From Microbulbifer aggregans (GTDB taxonomy: Bacteria; Pseudomonadota; Gammaproteobacteria; Pseudomonadales; Cellvibrionaceae): a stretch of 64,000 nucleotides of DNA. The stretch is from contig NZ_CP014143.1 in NCBI RefSeq assembly GCF_001750105.1, positions 62,001 through 126,000 of the forward strand, written 5' to 3'. The translations under genes were made by a program, and so were the position numbers. This document shows, one piece after another, positions 8,926 through 17,326 of the stretch. The stretch's first letter is position 1, and each line of letters begins with the position of its first letter. A model generated the notes under the pieces. The model was not told where the DNA came from. It saw only the letters and a program-made list of their open reading frames with translations, and made no database searches.

Positions 8926-9768
8926 ATGGCCCATGCCATGCGGCTGCTAGTAGCTGTTTTCTGCCTGCTGGCACTCACCAGCTGCTCCAGTATTCAGTTC
9001 GCTTACAACCAACTGGATACCTGGCTGCGCTGGCAACTAGACGACTATGTCGATCTCAACAGTGGCCAGAAGAGCCAACTCTCGACCTCACTGGAAAGCT
9101 TCCACCGCTGGCACCGCCAGACCCAATTGCCCCGCTACGCCGAATTCCTGGATGAGCTGGCCCTGGAGGCATCCAATGGCGATCTTGAGGAACTCTCACT
9201 TCCCGCCATCGAAGAGGACGTCAACCAATTCTGGGATACCAGCAGCAACCAACTCTTTCAGCAGTTACTGCCTCTGACCGCAGAGCTCACTCCGACCCAG
9301 ATCGATGAGTTGGAGCAAGCCCTGTTCGAAAAACGCATGGAGTCAATGGAGAAGTGGCAGCGCTCGCCGGAGAAAGTCCGTGAACGGCGCAACAAACGCA
9401 TCCGCAAGCAGAGCCGGCGCTGGCTGGGCTCAGTCAATGACAGGCAGGAACAGCTCATTGCCGCCTTCGTCGACCAGGTTGCCTACAATCCCCTGCTCCG
9501 AGACCAGCAAAGGCAGATCTGGCAGGCCCGCTTTGTTTCCCTTCTGCGGGAAAAACCGCCTGGCTACCAGGACAAGCTGCTCGACCTGATGCACAACCCG
9601 GAGCAACTCTGGTCAGACGGTTATCGCCGTATGCAGGCAGAGCGCCGTGAGCAGGCCATGAAGCTCAGCCGCGAGTTGCTGGCCAGCACCACGCCGGCCC
9701 AGCGCCGCCACCTGACCGAAACTCTGCAGGACTACGCCACAGATTTCCGCACCCTTGCCCAGCGCTAA
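8926..9768 (+). CDS. DUF6279-family lipoprotein
   Basis: A predicted lipoprotein of 280 residues from the ATG at 8926. A hydrophobic signal is followed by the lipobox LTSC, putting the acylated cysteine at about residue 20. A serine at +2 fits outer-membrane sorting. The mature part is all-helical, rich in Trp, Gln and Arg (FAYNQLDTWLRWQLDDYVDL near the start). This matches the DUF6279 pattern; function is unknown. The frame opens with a TTG at 8833, but that would put 31 extra residues before the signal peptide, so an ATG at 8926 or 8938 is preferred. Confidence 0.75.
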   Translation: MAHAMRLLVAVFCLLALTSCSSIQFAYNQLDTWLRWQLDDYVDLNSGQKSQLSTSLESFHRWHRQTQLPRYAEFLDELALEASNGDLEELSLPAIEEDVNQFWDTSSNQLFQQLLPLTAELTPTQIDELEQALFEKRMESMEKWQRSPEKVRERRNKRIRKQSRRWLGSVNDRQEQLIAAFVDQVAYNPLLRDQQRQIWQARFVSLLREKPPGYQDKLLDLMHNPEQLWSDGYRRMQAERREQAMKLSRELLASTTPAQRRHLTETLQDYATDFRTLAQR

Positions 9769-9882
9769 ACGCACTTTCTCCTGACTTTCCTGACCACAAG
9801 CCGCTTTTAGATTTCACCGCTGGCGAGTCCTCACCACGGCTGATAAGCTCGCCGCTTCCATTTAGCGAAGCGAGGAAAACCC

Positions 9883-11154
9883 GTGCGTATCGACTCCGCC
9901 ACCCGAGATCAGTTACAGGCGTGGGAAAAAGAACTGAGTGCGCAATACGAGCGCATCTGCCAACACGAGCTCAACCTGGACATCACCCGGGGGAAACCCT
10001 CCGCGGTACAGCTGAGCCTGTCCGACAAGCTCGATGGCCTCCTGAACGGTGATTACCGCGCTGGAGACGGAACCGATACCCGCAACTACGGCGGCCTGGA
10101 CGGCCTGATCTGTGCCCGCGAGATGGGCGCTGACATCCTGCAGGTACCGACCAGTGAAGTCATCGCCGGCGGCAACAGCTCGCTGACCCTGATGTACCAC
10201 GCGGTCCTCACCGGCTACCTGTTTGGTTTTGCAGGCAACACCCCCTGGCGCGAGATGAAGGAGCCGAAATTCCTGTGCCCTGTGCCCGGCTACGACCGCC
10301 ACTTCGCTATCTGCGAGCAGCTGGGTATCGGCATGGTCAATGTACCCATGACGGCTACCGGTCCGGATATGGATGCTGCAGAGCAGCTCGTCAAGGAAGA
10401 CCAGGAAATCATCGGCATGTGGTGTGTGCCGAAGTTCTCCAATCCTACTGGCGTTACTTACGACGAAGAAACCGTCGAGCGACTGTCCCGCCTGGGCAAC
10501 ATCGCCAATCCCGGCTTCCGCATCTTCTGGGACAACGCCTACGCCATCCACGACCTGGGACAGCAGGTCAACCTGCCAAATATCCGCACCGCCACAGTTG
10601 AAAATGGCACCGTAGACTCGGTCCTGCAGTTTGCCTCGACTTCGAAGGTGACCCATGCCGGCTCCGGTGTGGCCTTCGTCAGCGCCAGCCCGGCCAACCT
10701 GGCCTCTCTTAAGGAGCAAATGCAGGCCATGACCATCGGCCCGGACAAGGTGAACCAGCTGCGCCACTCGCGCCTGTTTCCTGAGTTCTCCATGCTGAAA
10801 GACCACATGAAGAAGCACGCCGACATCCTGCAGCCCAAATTTGCCTGCGTGCTCAAGCACCTGGAAGATGCTTTCGCTGACTCTGATCTGGGTAAGTGGG
10901 AAACACCGAAGGGCGGCTACTTTGTTTCACTCGACACCCGTCCCGGCTGCGCCAAAGCAGTGGTCAAGCTGGCCGCGGATGCCGGTGTGAAACTGACTCC
11001 GGCTGGTGCCACCTTCCCGTATGGCAAGGACCCGGAAGACTGTAATATCCGCATCGCCCCGAGCTTCCCGCCGCTGGAAGAGCTGGATACGGCCATGTCG
11101 GTGTTCGTGTTGTGTGTGAAGCTGGCCAGTGTGCGCAACGCACTGCAATCTTGA
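9883..11154 (+). CDS. PLP-dependent aminotransferase, PF12897 (class If aspartate aminotransferase-like)
   Basis: A 423-residue fold-type I aminotransferase of the family annotated as Aminotran_MocR or AspT type. Recognisable parts are LNLDITRGKPSAVQLSLSD near residue 30, WCVPKFSNPTGVTYD around residue 180 (the NPTG loop) and FWDNAYAIHDL around 210. The Schiff-base lysine lies in FASTSKVTHAG near residue 257. Members tested elsewhere transaminate aspartate or related acidic amino acids; the substrate here is inferred only at family level. The start is GTG at 9883 with GAGGA about 7 nt upstream. It stands alone, followed by a large structured convergent interval. Confidence 0.85.
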   Translation: MRIDSATRDQLQAWEKELSAQYERICQHELNLDITRGKPSAVQLSLSDKLDGLLNGDYRAGDGTDTRNYGGLDGLICAREMGADILQVPTSEVIAGGNSSLTLMYHAVLTGYLFGFAGNTPWREMKEPKFLCPVPGYDRHFAICEQLGIGMVNVPMTATGPDMDAAEQLVKEDQEIIGMWCVPKFSNPTGVTYDEETVERLSRLGNIANPGFRIFWDNAYAIHDLGQQVNLPNIRTATVENGTVDSVLQFASTSKVTHAGSGVAFVSASPANLASLKEQMQAMTIGPDKVNQLRHSRLFPEFSMLKDHMKKHADILQPKFACVLKHLEDAFADSDLGKWETPKGGYFVSLDTRPGCAKAVVKLAADAGVKLTPAGATFPYGKDPEDCNIRIAPSFPPLEELDTAMSVFVLCVKLASVRNALQS

Positions 11155-11170
11155 TAAGCGGCCAGACAAC

Positions 11171-11192
11171 AGCCTGATGAATCACTCAGGCT
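11171..11192 (+). terminator. Hairpin after the aminotransferase gene
   Basis: AGCCTGA and TCAGGCT form a perfect 7-bp stem around an 8-nt loop, 16 nt after the stop codon. There is no T-run after it, so it is a weak intrinsic terminator at best. It is followed immediately by the larger inverted repeat at 11202-11310. Confidence 0.4.
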
Positions 11193-11201
11193 GAATCAAA
11201 G

Positions 11202-11310
11202 GTAAAGTGCTGGGTCGGCCATTTCGAAACCGTCGGCGACAGGGACGTCGCCGCCGGAGCATGCACGGAGGTAGTTGTGCGCTTTCGAAATGGCTGGCCC
11301 AGTGCTTTAC
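11202..11310. repeat. 109-nt structured inverted repeat with fully pairing 28-bp stem
   Basis: Arms at 11202-11229 and 11283-11310 are 28 nt each and nearly inverted. The four non-identical positions are all transitions that give G.U pairs, so the RNA stem has no true mismatch. The 53-nt interior contains a second perfect hairpin, CGGCGAC-AGGGAC-GTCGCCG. It lies between convergent genes (aminotransferase ending 11154, olsF ending 11358). Possible roles are a bidirectional terminator, an mRNA 3'-end stabiliser or a remnant of a palindromic mobile repeat. Confidence 0.75.
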
Positions 11311-11357
11311 CGCCACCGCCCGTCATCGATAAATATCACCGCCTGCCAAAACACAGT

Positions 11358-13034
11358 TCAGACGTCGGCCAGATACCGTCGGGCAAACTTCGGATCCACC
11401 TGTTCCAGGTCTACCACCACCAGGCCGTCTACCGAATCGCAGAAATCCGGATCCACGTTGAACGCATGAAAACTAGTACCGCCCGGCTTGGTGACCGACG
11501 CGTACTTCTTGAACAGCGGCGGCAACACCACACCTTCCTCTTTGAGCAACGCCTTTAGCTGAATCATATCCTGGACCGGATCGCCACTCAGAGCCGGCAG
11601 GTCTTCGCGCGCCTCAGCAAAGGGTATCCGGGCATCACCCAGGGGCGCATCAGTGGCATAGTGATGCAGGAAATAACGCACGATGGCCGCCTTGGCCCGC
11701 GCGGAAAAATCCCCGGGCATGGAAACCGGCCCGAACAGGTAGCGCACCTGATTGCGCGCAATCCACTGGCCAATACCACACCACAGCAGATCCAGCCCCC
11801 GACCGCGCCAGTAGGCCGGCTGCAGGAAGCTGCGGCCCAGCTCCGCCGATCCGGGCAGACCGTCCCGTGGCGGCTGTCGATAGTGGAAAAGCGTATTGCT
11901 GTAGACCTGCTCCGGCGTCAGTCCAGATGTTTTCGCCAGGCGATAGGCACCCGCGATCTGTTGCGCATCTTCATCCCATAACAACAGGTGATCGTAATGG
12001 GCATCGAAAGCATCCCAATCCCGGCTGAGACCGGTGCCTTCCCCGACAGCACGGAAGGTAATTTCCCGCAGCCGGGAAAGTTCACGCATCACCGGGCAGT
12101 CCGGCCGCTGCCGATACAGGCGCACCGTGAAATTACTCTGGCGGACCAGCTCTTCACAGGCAGAGATCACCCCCGCCACTTCCGCCGCCGGTTCGGCAGT
12201 CGCAATCGGTTCCGGCCCCAGGGCCCGCGGTGAGCGATGCAGCTGGTAGACATGTTTGCGCCACAGGGCCGCCTGAGCCCGGGGCGCCAGCGGCCACTGT
12301 CGTGCATGCTCGGCGGCAACCGGGTTGCCGATACGTATATCGATGCTGCGTCGCTGCTGCTTGAACATTTCCCGGATCAGCCACAGGGTCGACAGAGGGC
12401 GATTGACCATGGACAAGCCGTAAAACCACCAGGAATTGCGGCCGCGTACCTGTATGGGCAGAATCGGCGCACCGGTCTTTTCTGCAAAGCGTACAAAACC
12501 CGGGTTCCAGCGGCCGTCGCGTACGCCTTTGGCGGTCAGGCGGGAAACCTCCCCGGCCGGGAACACGATAATCGCACCGCCTGCATTCAGGTGCTGGTAT
12601 ATGCCCTCCACATCGCCGCGGCGGGTGCGGCCATTGAAATTATCCACCGGCAGCAGGTATCCCCGCAGTGGCTCCAGATTCCAGAGCAACTGGCTGGCAA
12701 TGGCCTTTACGTCCCTGCGCACCCGCGCCACCATATCGATCAGTGCCAGTCCGTCGAGACTACCGAGTGGATGATTGGACACGATCACCAGTGGACCGCT
12801 GGCAGGTATGCGCTCCAGCTCCAGCGGGTTCACGTCATAATGAAATTCAAATGAGTTGAAAACCTGACGGATAAAGTCCAGCCCACCCAGGTGGGGATAC
12901 TGGCGGCCAAAGGCCTGCAGCTGCTCCTCACAGCAAATCTTCTTCAGGGCCGCCGTCGCCAGCTTGCGGGTCGGCCTTTCCGGCGCCTGGCTGAACCAGG
13001 GGTTCTGCTCCAACAGGGATTCCAGTTGAATCAT
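11358..13034 (-). CDS. olsF: Bifunctional ornithine lipid synthase-like acyltransferase (OlsF type)
   Basis: 558 residues with two acyltransferase modules. Residues about 85-260 are a PlsC-like lysophospholipid acyltransferase with the motif NHPLGSLDG (His/Asp catalytic pair) and the later IIVFPAGEVSRLTAKG. Residues about 310-540 match the OlsB/hemolysin-type acyl-ACP N-acyltransferase (LSRLREITFRAVGEGTGLSRD, then LFGPVSMP). In characterised OlsF proteins the C-terminal half N-acylates ornithine and the N-terminal half adds the second acyl chain, yielding phosphate-free ornithine lipids. The start overlaps the stop of the upstream LpxH-like gene by 4 nt, so the two are translationally coupled. 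Specificity for ornithine versus another amino acid (glycine or glutamine lipids) is not visible. Confidence 0.82.
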   Translation of the reverse strand: MIQLESLLEQNPWFSQAPERPTRKLATAALKKICCEEQLQAFGRQYPHLGGLDFIRQVFNSFEFHYDVNPLELERIPASGPLVIVSNHPLGSLDGLALIDMVARVRRDVKAIASQLLWNLEPLRGYLLPVDNFNGRTRRGDVEGIYQHLNAGGAIIVFPAGEVSRLTAKGVRDGRWNPGFVRFAEKTGAPILPIQVRGRNSWWFYGLSMVNRPLSTLWLIREMFKQQRRSIDIRIGNPVAAEHARQWPLAPRAQAALWRKHVYQLHRSPRALGPEPIATAEPAAEVAGVISACEELVRQSNFTVRLYRQRPDCPVMRELSRLREITFRAVGEGTGLSRDWDAFDAHYDHLLLWDEDAQQIAGAYRLAKTSGLTPEQVYSNTLFHYRQPPRDGLPGSAELGRSFLQPAYWRGRGLDLLWCGIGQWIARNQVRYLFGPVSMPGDFSARAKAAIVRYFLHHYATDAPLGDARIPFAEAREDLPALSGDPVQDMIQLKALLKEEGVVLPPLFKKYASVTKPGGTSFHAFNVDPDFCDSVDGLVVVDLEQVDPKFARRYLADV

Positions 13035-13822
13035 GCTGCCACGGCCTCCGTCATGATCCGGGAAATTTTCGGTGAGCGGTGCCAGTTCAGCAGGTCCAGT
13101 TTTCCGCTCTGCTGCTCTACCACTGCGGTCATGGAGTCCACCCAGTCGCCACAGTTGGCGTAGGTGATATTGCTGCCTCCACTATCGGCTTCACGAATCG
13201 AGGCACGATGAATGTGACCACAGATTACGCCGTCGACCCCTTTTCTGGCTGTCTCGCGAATGGCCACATCCTCGAACTTCTCCATCATGCGGCGTGCAGC
13301 ATTGACGCGATTTTTCACGTGATTGGCCAGTGACCACCAGGGCAGGTCGAAGCGGCCGCGCCAGTAATTGATCCAGCGGTTCATACGCAGCAGCAGGTAG
13401 TAGCTCTGGTCACCGAGGTGATAACTGATGGGGTTGATGGAAATCTGGTGCTCAAACTGGTCGCCGTGGGTAACCCAGTAGCGCCTGCCGTCCGCGCTTT
13501 CGTGCACACAGTCCCGCTCCACACGGATATTGCCCAGCCGCTTGCCGGCCCAGCTGCGCATGGGAGCATCGTGGTTGCCGGGCACGTAAATGACTTCCGG
13601 TGTCTGGCTGCTGAGCTCCGCCAGCATGCCCATCAGCATGGAGGAGTTGTGGCACCAGCTGCCCTTGCCCTGGGCCATGGCCTTCATGTCGAAGATATCA
13701 CCGACCAGATACACGGTATCGGCGCGATTCTGGTCGAGGAAATCAGCCAGCCGTTGCGGCTCGCTATCCTTGCTGCCCAGATGCACGTCGGAGATCCACA
13801 GTGCGCGGTAGCGGTTGCTCAT
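13031..13822 (-). CDS. LpxH-like calcineurin-fold metallophosphoesterase
   Basis: A 263-residue phosphoesterase related to UDP-2,3-diacylglucosamine hydrolases. The metal ligands of the fold are all visible: ISDVHLGS (DxH, residues 10-13), VGDIFD (GD), VPGNHDA (GNHD), THGDQFE (GDxFE type) and CGHIHRA (GHxH). In lipid A synthesis LpxH cleaves UDP-diacylglucosamine to lipid X; this longer subfamily is often an additional copy whose substrate is unproven. It is the first gene of a two-gene unit with olsF, suggesting a role in envelope lipid metabolism. I give no symbol because the genuine lpxH could lie elsewhere. Confidence 0.8.
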   Translation of the reverse strand: MSNRYRALWISDVHLGSKDSEPQRLADFLDQNRADTVYLVGDIFDMKAMAQGKGSWCHNSSMLMGMLAELSSQTPEVIYVPGNHDAPMRSWAGKRLGNIRVERDCVHESADGRRYWVTHGDQFEHQISINPISYHLGDQSYYLLLRMNRWINYWRGRFDLPWWSLANHVKNRVNAARRMMEKFEDVAIRETARKGVDGVICGHIHRASIREADSGGSNITYANCGDWVDSMTAVVEQQSGKLDLLNWHRSPKISRIMTEAVAA

Positions 13823-13993
13823 GGCAAAGCCCTGTTTATTGCTTTGCGCATACTGTGCCGGCGAGAAATGACAGAAAGGAGGCCGTTTTTTGACCGTTCT
13901 ATTGCATAGGAGGGGCTTTCTGCAGAGCTACGCCTGCGGGGCAGCTTCTAACTAGCTGTCGGGTAGAGCCTCTTTCTTTCCATGACAGGCGAG

Positions 13994-14791
13994 CTAATTG
14001 CGAACCCGCTCGATCTGCTCAAACCGCGAAATGCTCGCCAGGTAATCCTCCCAGCTACTGGCCAGCGCCTCTGTCTGGAAGCGCTTGTACTTCTCCCTGT
14101 CCAGCCAGAATACCCGGGTACGCACCCCCCGCAGGTTGACCAGCGGCAGGTTTTCTATGGCTTTGGGGCCAGCATCGAAAACCGAACCGGCGCGGGAGTT
14201 CTGGATCATGTCACTGACGATGGTCAGCCGCACATCCCCTGCCCGCTGATCAATACGGCGCAACGCAGCCACATCGGAAAGTGCTTCAAAGATCGGGGAT
14301 TCCTTCTGTTCGCTACCGGCTACTACCGCGGCGACAGCCGTTTCAAGCGGCGCCGAGAACCTCTGTGAATAGAGTCTTTCGATAAAGGTACGATTGGAAG
14401 TCAGCACATCAGCGTCATCGGCAGAGGGCGGCTTGCACAAATCGACGACCGGCTCCGAGAGACCACTGTACTTTTCATCCAGCACAAAGATCGAGAAACG
14501 GTCGTTAACCCGGGCATCCTCGAGTAATCCAGAGATATGGGTCTTGAGAAAATGCGCCTGATGGGCCGACAGCGCGTCGGAGACATCGATGATCATCAGA
14601 TGGTGAGCGGCACGGGGAAGATGCTCGTTGCAAAGCGAGACCCGGTCATAGTCTTTTTCGGGGGACTGCACTACCTGCAGGATGAAAATCGCCAGTGCGA
14701 TCAGAATCGTCACGCCCATGCCGAAAATGATAATGCCGCGCTTGTCCTCGCTGGACATACCACGACTGGCTCGCCGAACTCTCCGCGTCAT
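13994..14791 (-). CDS. Membrane-anchored VWA-like protein, function unknown
   Basis: 265 residues. One transmembrane helix at about 18-41 (RGIIIFGMGVTILIALAIFI) follows a basic N terminus, predicting a periplasmic C-terminal domain. That domain looks like a von Willebrand A fold: MIIDVSDAL occupies the MIDAS position as DxSD, VNDRFSIFVL is a following strand, and LTIVSDMIQNS is a late strand typical of a poorly described family. PVVDLCKPP contains one of only two cysteines seen, the other being SLCNEHLP. The ATG shares one base with the stop of the upstream membrane gene (TGATG), so the pair is coupled. I do not recognise a named family; neighbours give no pathway. Confidence 0.72.
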   Translation of the reverse strand: MTRRVRRASRGMSSEDKRGIIIFGMGVTILIALAIFILQVVQSPEKDYDRVSLCNEHLPRAAHHLMIIDVSDALSAHQAHFLKTHISGLLEDARVNDRFSIFVLDEKYSGLSEPVVDLCKPPSADDADVLTSNRTFIERLYSQRFSAPLETAVAAVVAGSEQKESPIFEALSDVAALRRIDQRAGDVRLTIVSDMIQNSRAGSVFDAGPKAIENLPLVNLRGVRTRVFWLDREKYKRFQTEALASSWEDYLASISRFEQIERVRN

Positions 14792-16164
14792 CAGGCACCC
14801 CCAAGTCCATTCTCGCGCTCGATATCGGCTACCAGAATGCTCAGTTTTTTCTGGGCTGCTTCACACTGCTGGTTGATACCTGCCATGGCATCCGCATAGG
14901 CCTGCTCCAGCTCGGCAAACATCTTGTCGAAAGCATCGAGATCCGCTTTGTGTTGCGAGAGCCCAGTGGTGTTGAGTCTTGGTAGCGTGTCCAGCTCGAA
15001 ACGGAGCAGCTCGCCAAAGTAGGCGGCACGGCGGTTCATCATACGCGCGGAATAGGACTGGTAGTAACGCACCAGTTCGTCGAGCAACCCCTGGGCCTTG
15101 ACGAGATCCTCCTCATAGTGAGTACTGATTTCCTCACTGCGCTCGATGCTGGATTTGAAGGCAATGTACTGTGAGCGAATCTCCTTCTCTTTTTCGGCGA
15201 GATCCTGTCGCGCCTCTTCGGCCACCTCATTCAGTTCATCAATGGCATCGGTGCAGGTGTGGGCCCACTTATCTCGCAGTGCTTTGGTCCGACGTGTCAT
15301 GGCGGTAAAGCCCGGGTAGCGGTCGTCCACTACAAAGAACTTGGCGGTGAGCAGGATCAGGGCAATGGCACTGACAATTACCATGATCCAGGCGTTGAAG
15401 TCATGGATACCCAGTGGCGCACCCCAAAGGTTCATCACTGCCAGCTTGGAAGCCACAAACGGGTTCAGCTCCAGTGCCTCCCGGTAGTGCCCGACACCGA
15501 GAACGAATGCGGTGGCGAGCATGGCAACACCGGCGAACAACGCTGTGGATAGCAACTTGCGGCCCGGGTTTCGATGGAAAACGCCGCGAAGGGAGAAGGC
15601 CGCGAAGGCCGCTAGCCCCAGGTTCACCAGCGCGATGATAAATGCCTGAAAGAAACCACCCACCAGGCCCAGTTCACTGCCTTTGGATAGGAAGAAGGAG
15701 TTCAGTGCTGTTTCCGCAATGACAATGAAGAAGATGATGGCGTAGTGCAGGATCTTCGACTCGCGGTAGATGGCCTCGCGGGTGAGTCCATTGCGGTGCT
15801 TGAAAATTTCCAGGTCGGTGCGCACTGCAGCGAACTCCCTCGCCGTCCGCTTCAGATCCTGGGCGATAGTGGCAAACCGGCTACTGAACTGCTGGCCGAC
15901 GCTACGCTCGGTATGGGTGATTTCCTGATAGAGCTGACGGATATCCACGTCTTTGCGCGCTTCCACCTGTTCATCCAGCTGGCTCTGGCGGTCGGTGTGC
16001 ACGCGCCCGATGATCTCGCGGATCACGTAGGAACGCAGGCTCTCCTCGCTTTCGGTATGACTGATTCTGTCGACCTCAGGAATACCCGCTTTCACGTCTC
16101 TCTCAACGCGTTCTTCGAGTCTGAGGGCGGAGATGGCGGCCTTGGTTGCCGGAATTGTGCTCAT
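14791..16164 (-). CDS. Multi-pass membrane protein with flanking coiled coils, unknown
   Basis: 457 residues from the ATG at 16164, which has AGGTGA just upstream; the frame extends further to 16290 but with poorer starts. Residues about 1-135 are charged and helical, likely coiled coil (RLEERVERDVKAGIPEVDRI, DEQVEARKDVDIRQLYQEIT). Four hydrophobic segments follow: ILHYAIIFFIVIAETALNSF, LGLVGGFFQAFIIALVNLGL, LLSTALFAGVAMLATAFVLG and AWIMVIVSAIALILLTAKFF. A long coiled-coil tail (about 320-457) ends the protein, probably cytoplasmic. It is coupled to the VWA-like gene. The layout suggests a membrane complex that couples a periplasmic VWA domain to cytoplasmic helices. No homologue is recognised. 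Confidence 0.75.
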   Translation of the reverse strand: MSTIPATKAAISALRLEERVERDVKAGIPEVDRISHTESEESLRSYVIREIIGRVHTDRQSQLDEQVEARKDVDIRQLYQEITHTERSVGQQFSSRFATIAQDLKRTAREFAAVRTDLEIFKHRNGLTREAIYRESKILHYAIIFFIVIAETALNSFFLSKGSELGLVGGFFQAFIIALVNLGLAAFAAFSLRGVFHRNPGRKLLSTALFAGVAMLATAFVLGVGHYREALELNPFVASKLAVMNLWGAPLGIHDFNAWIMVIVSAIALILLTAKFFVVDDRYPGFTAMTRRTKALRDKWAHTCTDAIDELNEVAEEARQDLAEKEKEIRSQYIAFKSSIERSEEISTHYEEDLVKAQGLLDELVRYYQSYSARMMNRRAAYFGELLRFELDTLPRLNTTGLSQHKADLDAFDKMFAELEQAYADAMAGINQQCEAAQKKLSILVADIERENGLGGA

Positions 16165-16522
16165 GACTTCACCTAAAAGACATCCACTACATTTAGGTCG
16201 CAGATTTGCCATGATGCTGTCATCCTGGCGAGTCTGATGGCGCTCAGTTCGTTCAAGTGGACAGCATGGCAGTGTTGCCGGGCAATACATTCCCGGACAG
16301 CTTGACGGAAAATTTTCCGTACTTTCCTTTCCTGTACCTTTGAGAATAGCTCCCGCACGGAAGAGATTAGCCGGATGCGATGAACCGCAGCCGCCGCCGA
16401 GGAATTTCGCGCCTTATTTGATGACCTACGCTCCCTCCCTTGTCAGCGTATCAGGCCGCCGATTCTGCCACCGGGACAGCCGGCAACTATGATTACTGTC
16501 CGGCACCCCGTTGAACCAGGCC
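16165..16522. other. Gene-free divergent regulatory interval
   Basis: 358 bp between the membrane/VWA pair (minus) and the CPBP gene (plus). I see no convincing open frame. It holds the perfect 16-bp palindrome listed separately at 16305-16320 and a weaker CCGGG/CCCGG repeat at about 16279-16297. It is AT-richer than its surroundings around 16300-16360, as expected for promoters. Confidence 0.5.
16305..16320. promoter_or_regulatory. Perfect 16-bp palindrome, operator candidate
   Basis: ACGGAAAATTTTCCGT is perfectly self-complementary over 16 bp with an AT-rich centre, as in many dimeric repressor sites. It lies 141 bp before the start of the membrane/VWA pair and about 200 bp before the CPBP gene. 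Which protein binds it, if any, is unknown. Confidence 0.5.
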
Positions 16523-17176
16523 ATGCTGATTGCCCACAAGACCATGCGGATTCTGGAGCTGGTTGTACTATTCGGCGCCATCCCTATCGCCCTGTACTTT
16601 TACCGCTCGGAATCGGCCCCGTACATCATCACCCTGCTGCTGTGTGCACTCGCCTGGTGTTTCACGCTGCTGCTGCTAGACCCGCGTTTCAAGCGGTTTC
16701 GCCTGTGGAACCTGGACAAGTTCCGCCAGCACCTGCCCCAGGTTCTGCGCACGTTTGCCCTCGGCGCCCTGATCATCACCGCTGCCAGCTGGATCCTGGC
16801 CCCTGAGTATTTCTTCGCCCTGCCGCTGGAACACACCGGGCTCTGGCTGGGTCTGCTGGTGCTTTATCCACTGCTGTCAGCCTGGCCGCAAGAACTGATC
16901 TTTCGCACCTTTCTGTTTCACCGCTACAAGAGCCTGGTGCACAGCAAGCAGAGCCGGGCCCTGATCAGTGCCACCAGTTTTGCCTGTGCTCACCTGGTAT
17001 TTGCCAACTGGATCGCCGTGGTGGGCTCGTTCTTTGCCGGCCTGCTGTTTGCGCGCACCTATATCCGCTCCCGCTCGACCCTGCTGGTAGCGGTAGAACA
17101 CAGCCTCTGGGGATGCTGGCTGTTCACCGCGGGACTTGGAGTACATTTCGACAGCAGTATGATCGGCAGCACATAG
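16523..17176 (+). CDS. CPBP-family intramembrane protease-like protein
   Basis: 217 residues, mostly hydrophobic with about six to seven membrane segments. Three CPBP (Abi) motifs are visible in order: WPQELIFRTFLFHRY, corresponding to EExxxR with the first Glu replaced by Gln; SFACAHLVFANW, the FxxxH motif; and AVEHSLWGCW, the third His motif. In family proteases (Rce1-like) these residues build the intramembrane active site, so the E-to-Q change may alter or abolish catalysis; the second Glu is kept. Bacterial members include bacteriocin-immunity proteins, but nothing here points to a bacteriocin. The ATG at 16523 is preferred over the TTG at 16511. Confidence 0.78.
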   Translation: MLIAHKTMRILELVVLFGAIPIALYFYRSESAPYIITLLLCALAWCFTLLLLDPRFKRFRLWNLDKFRQHLPQVLRTFALGALIITAASWILAPEYFFALPLEHTGLWLGLLVLYPLLSAWPQELIFRTFLFHRYKSLVHSKQSRALISATSFACAHLVFANWIAVVGSFFAGLLFARTYIRSRSTLLVAVEHSLWGCWLFTAGLGVHFDSSMIGST

Positions 17177-17326
17177 GCGCACTGCCGGCTGCCGCAGCGC
17201 CAGGCGTAACAATAACTTCGCCACAGTACCGGCGGGGAGAGGGAGAGACCGCTTACGGAGACGGGAGGAAAGCTGTTCGCGAGTGAGGAAACAGGGACGG
17301 CGGCAGCAGGACACTGCCGCGAGCAA

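Noticed and set aside
16173..16358. 61-residue minus frame upstream of the membrane-protein gene
   Set aside because: Overlaps the likely promoter region, no ribosome site and no recognisable sequence.
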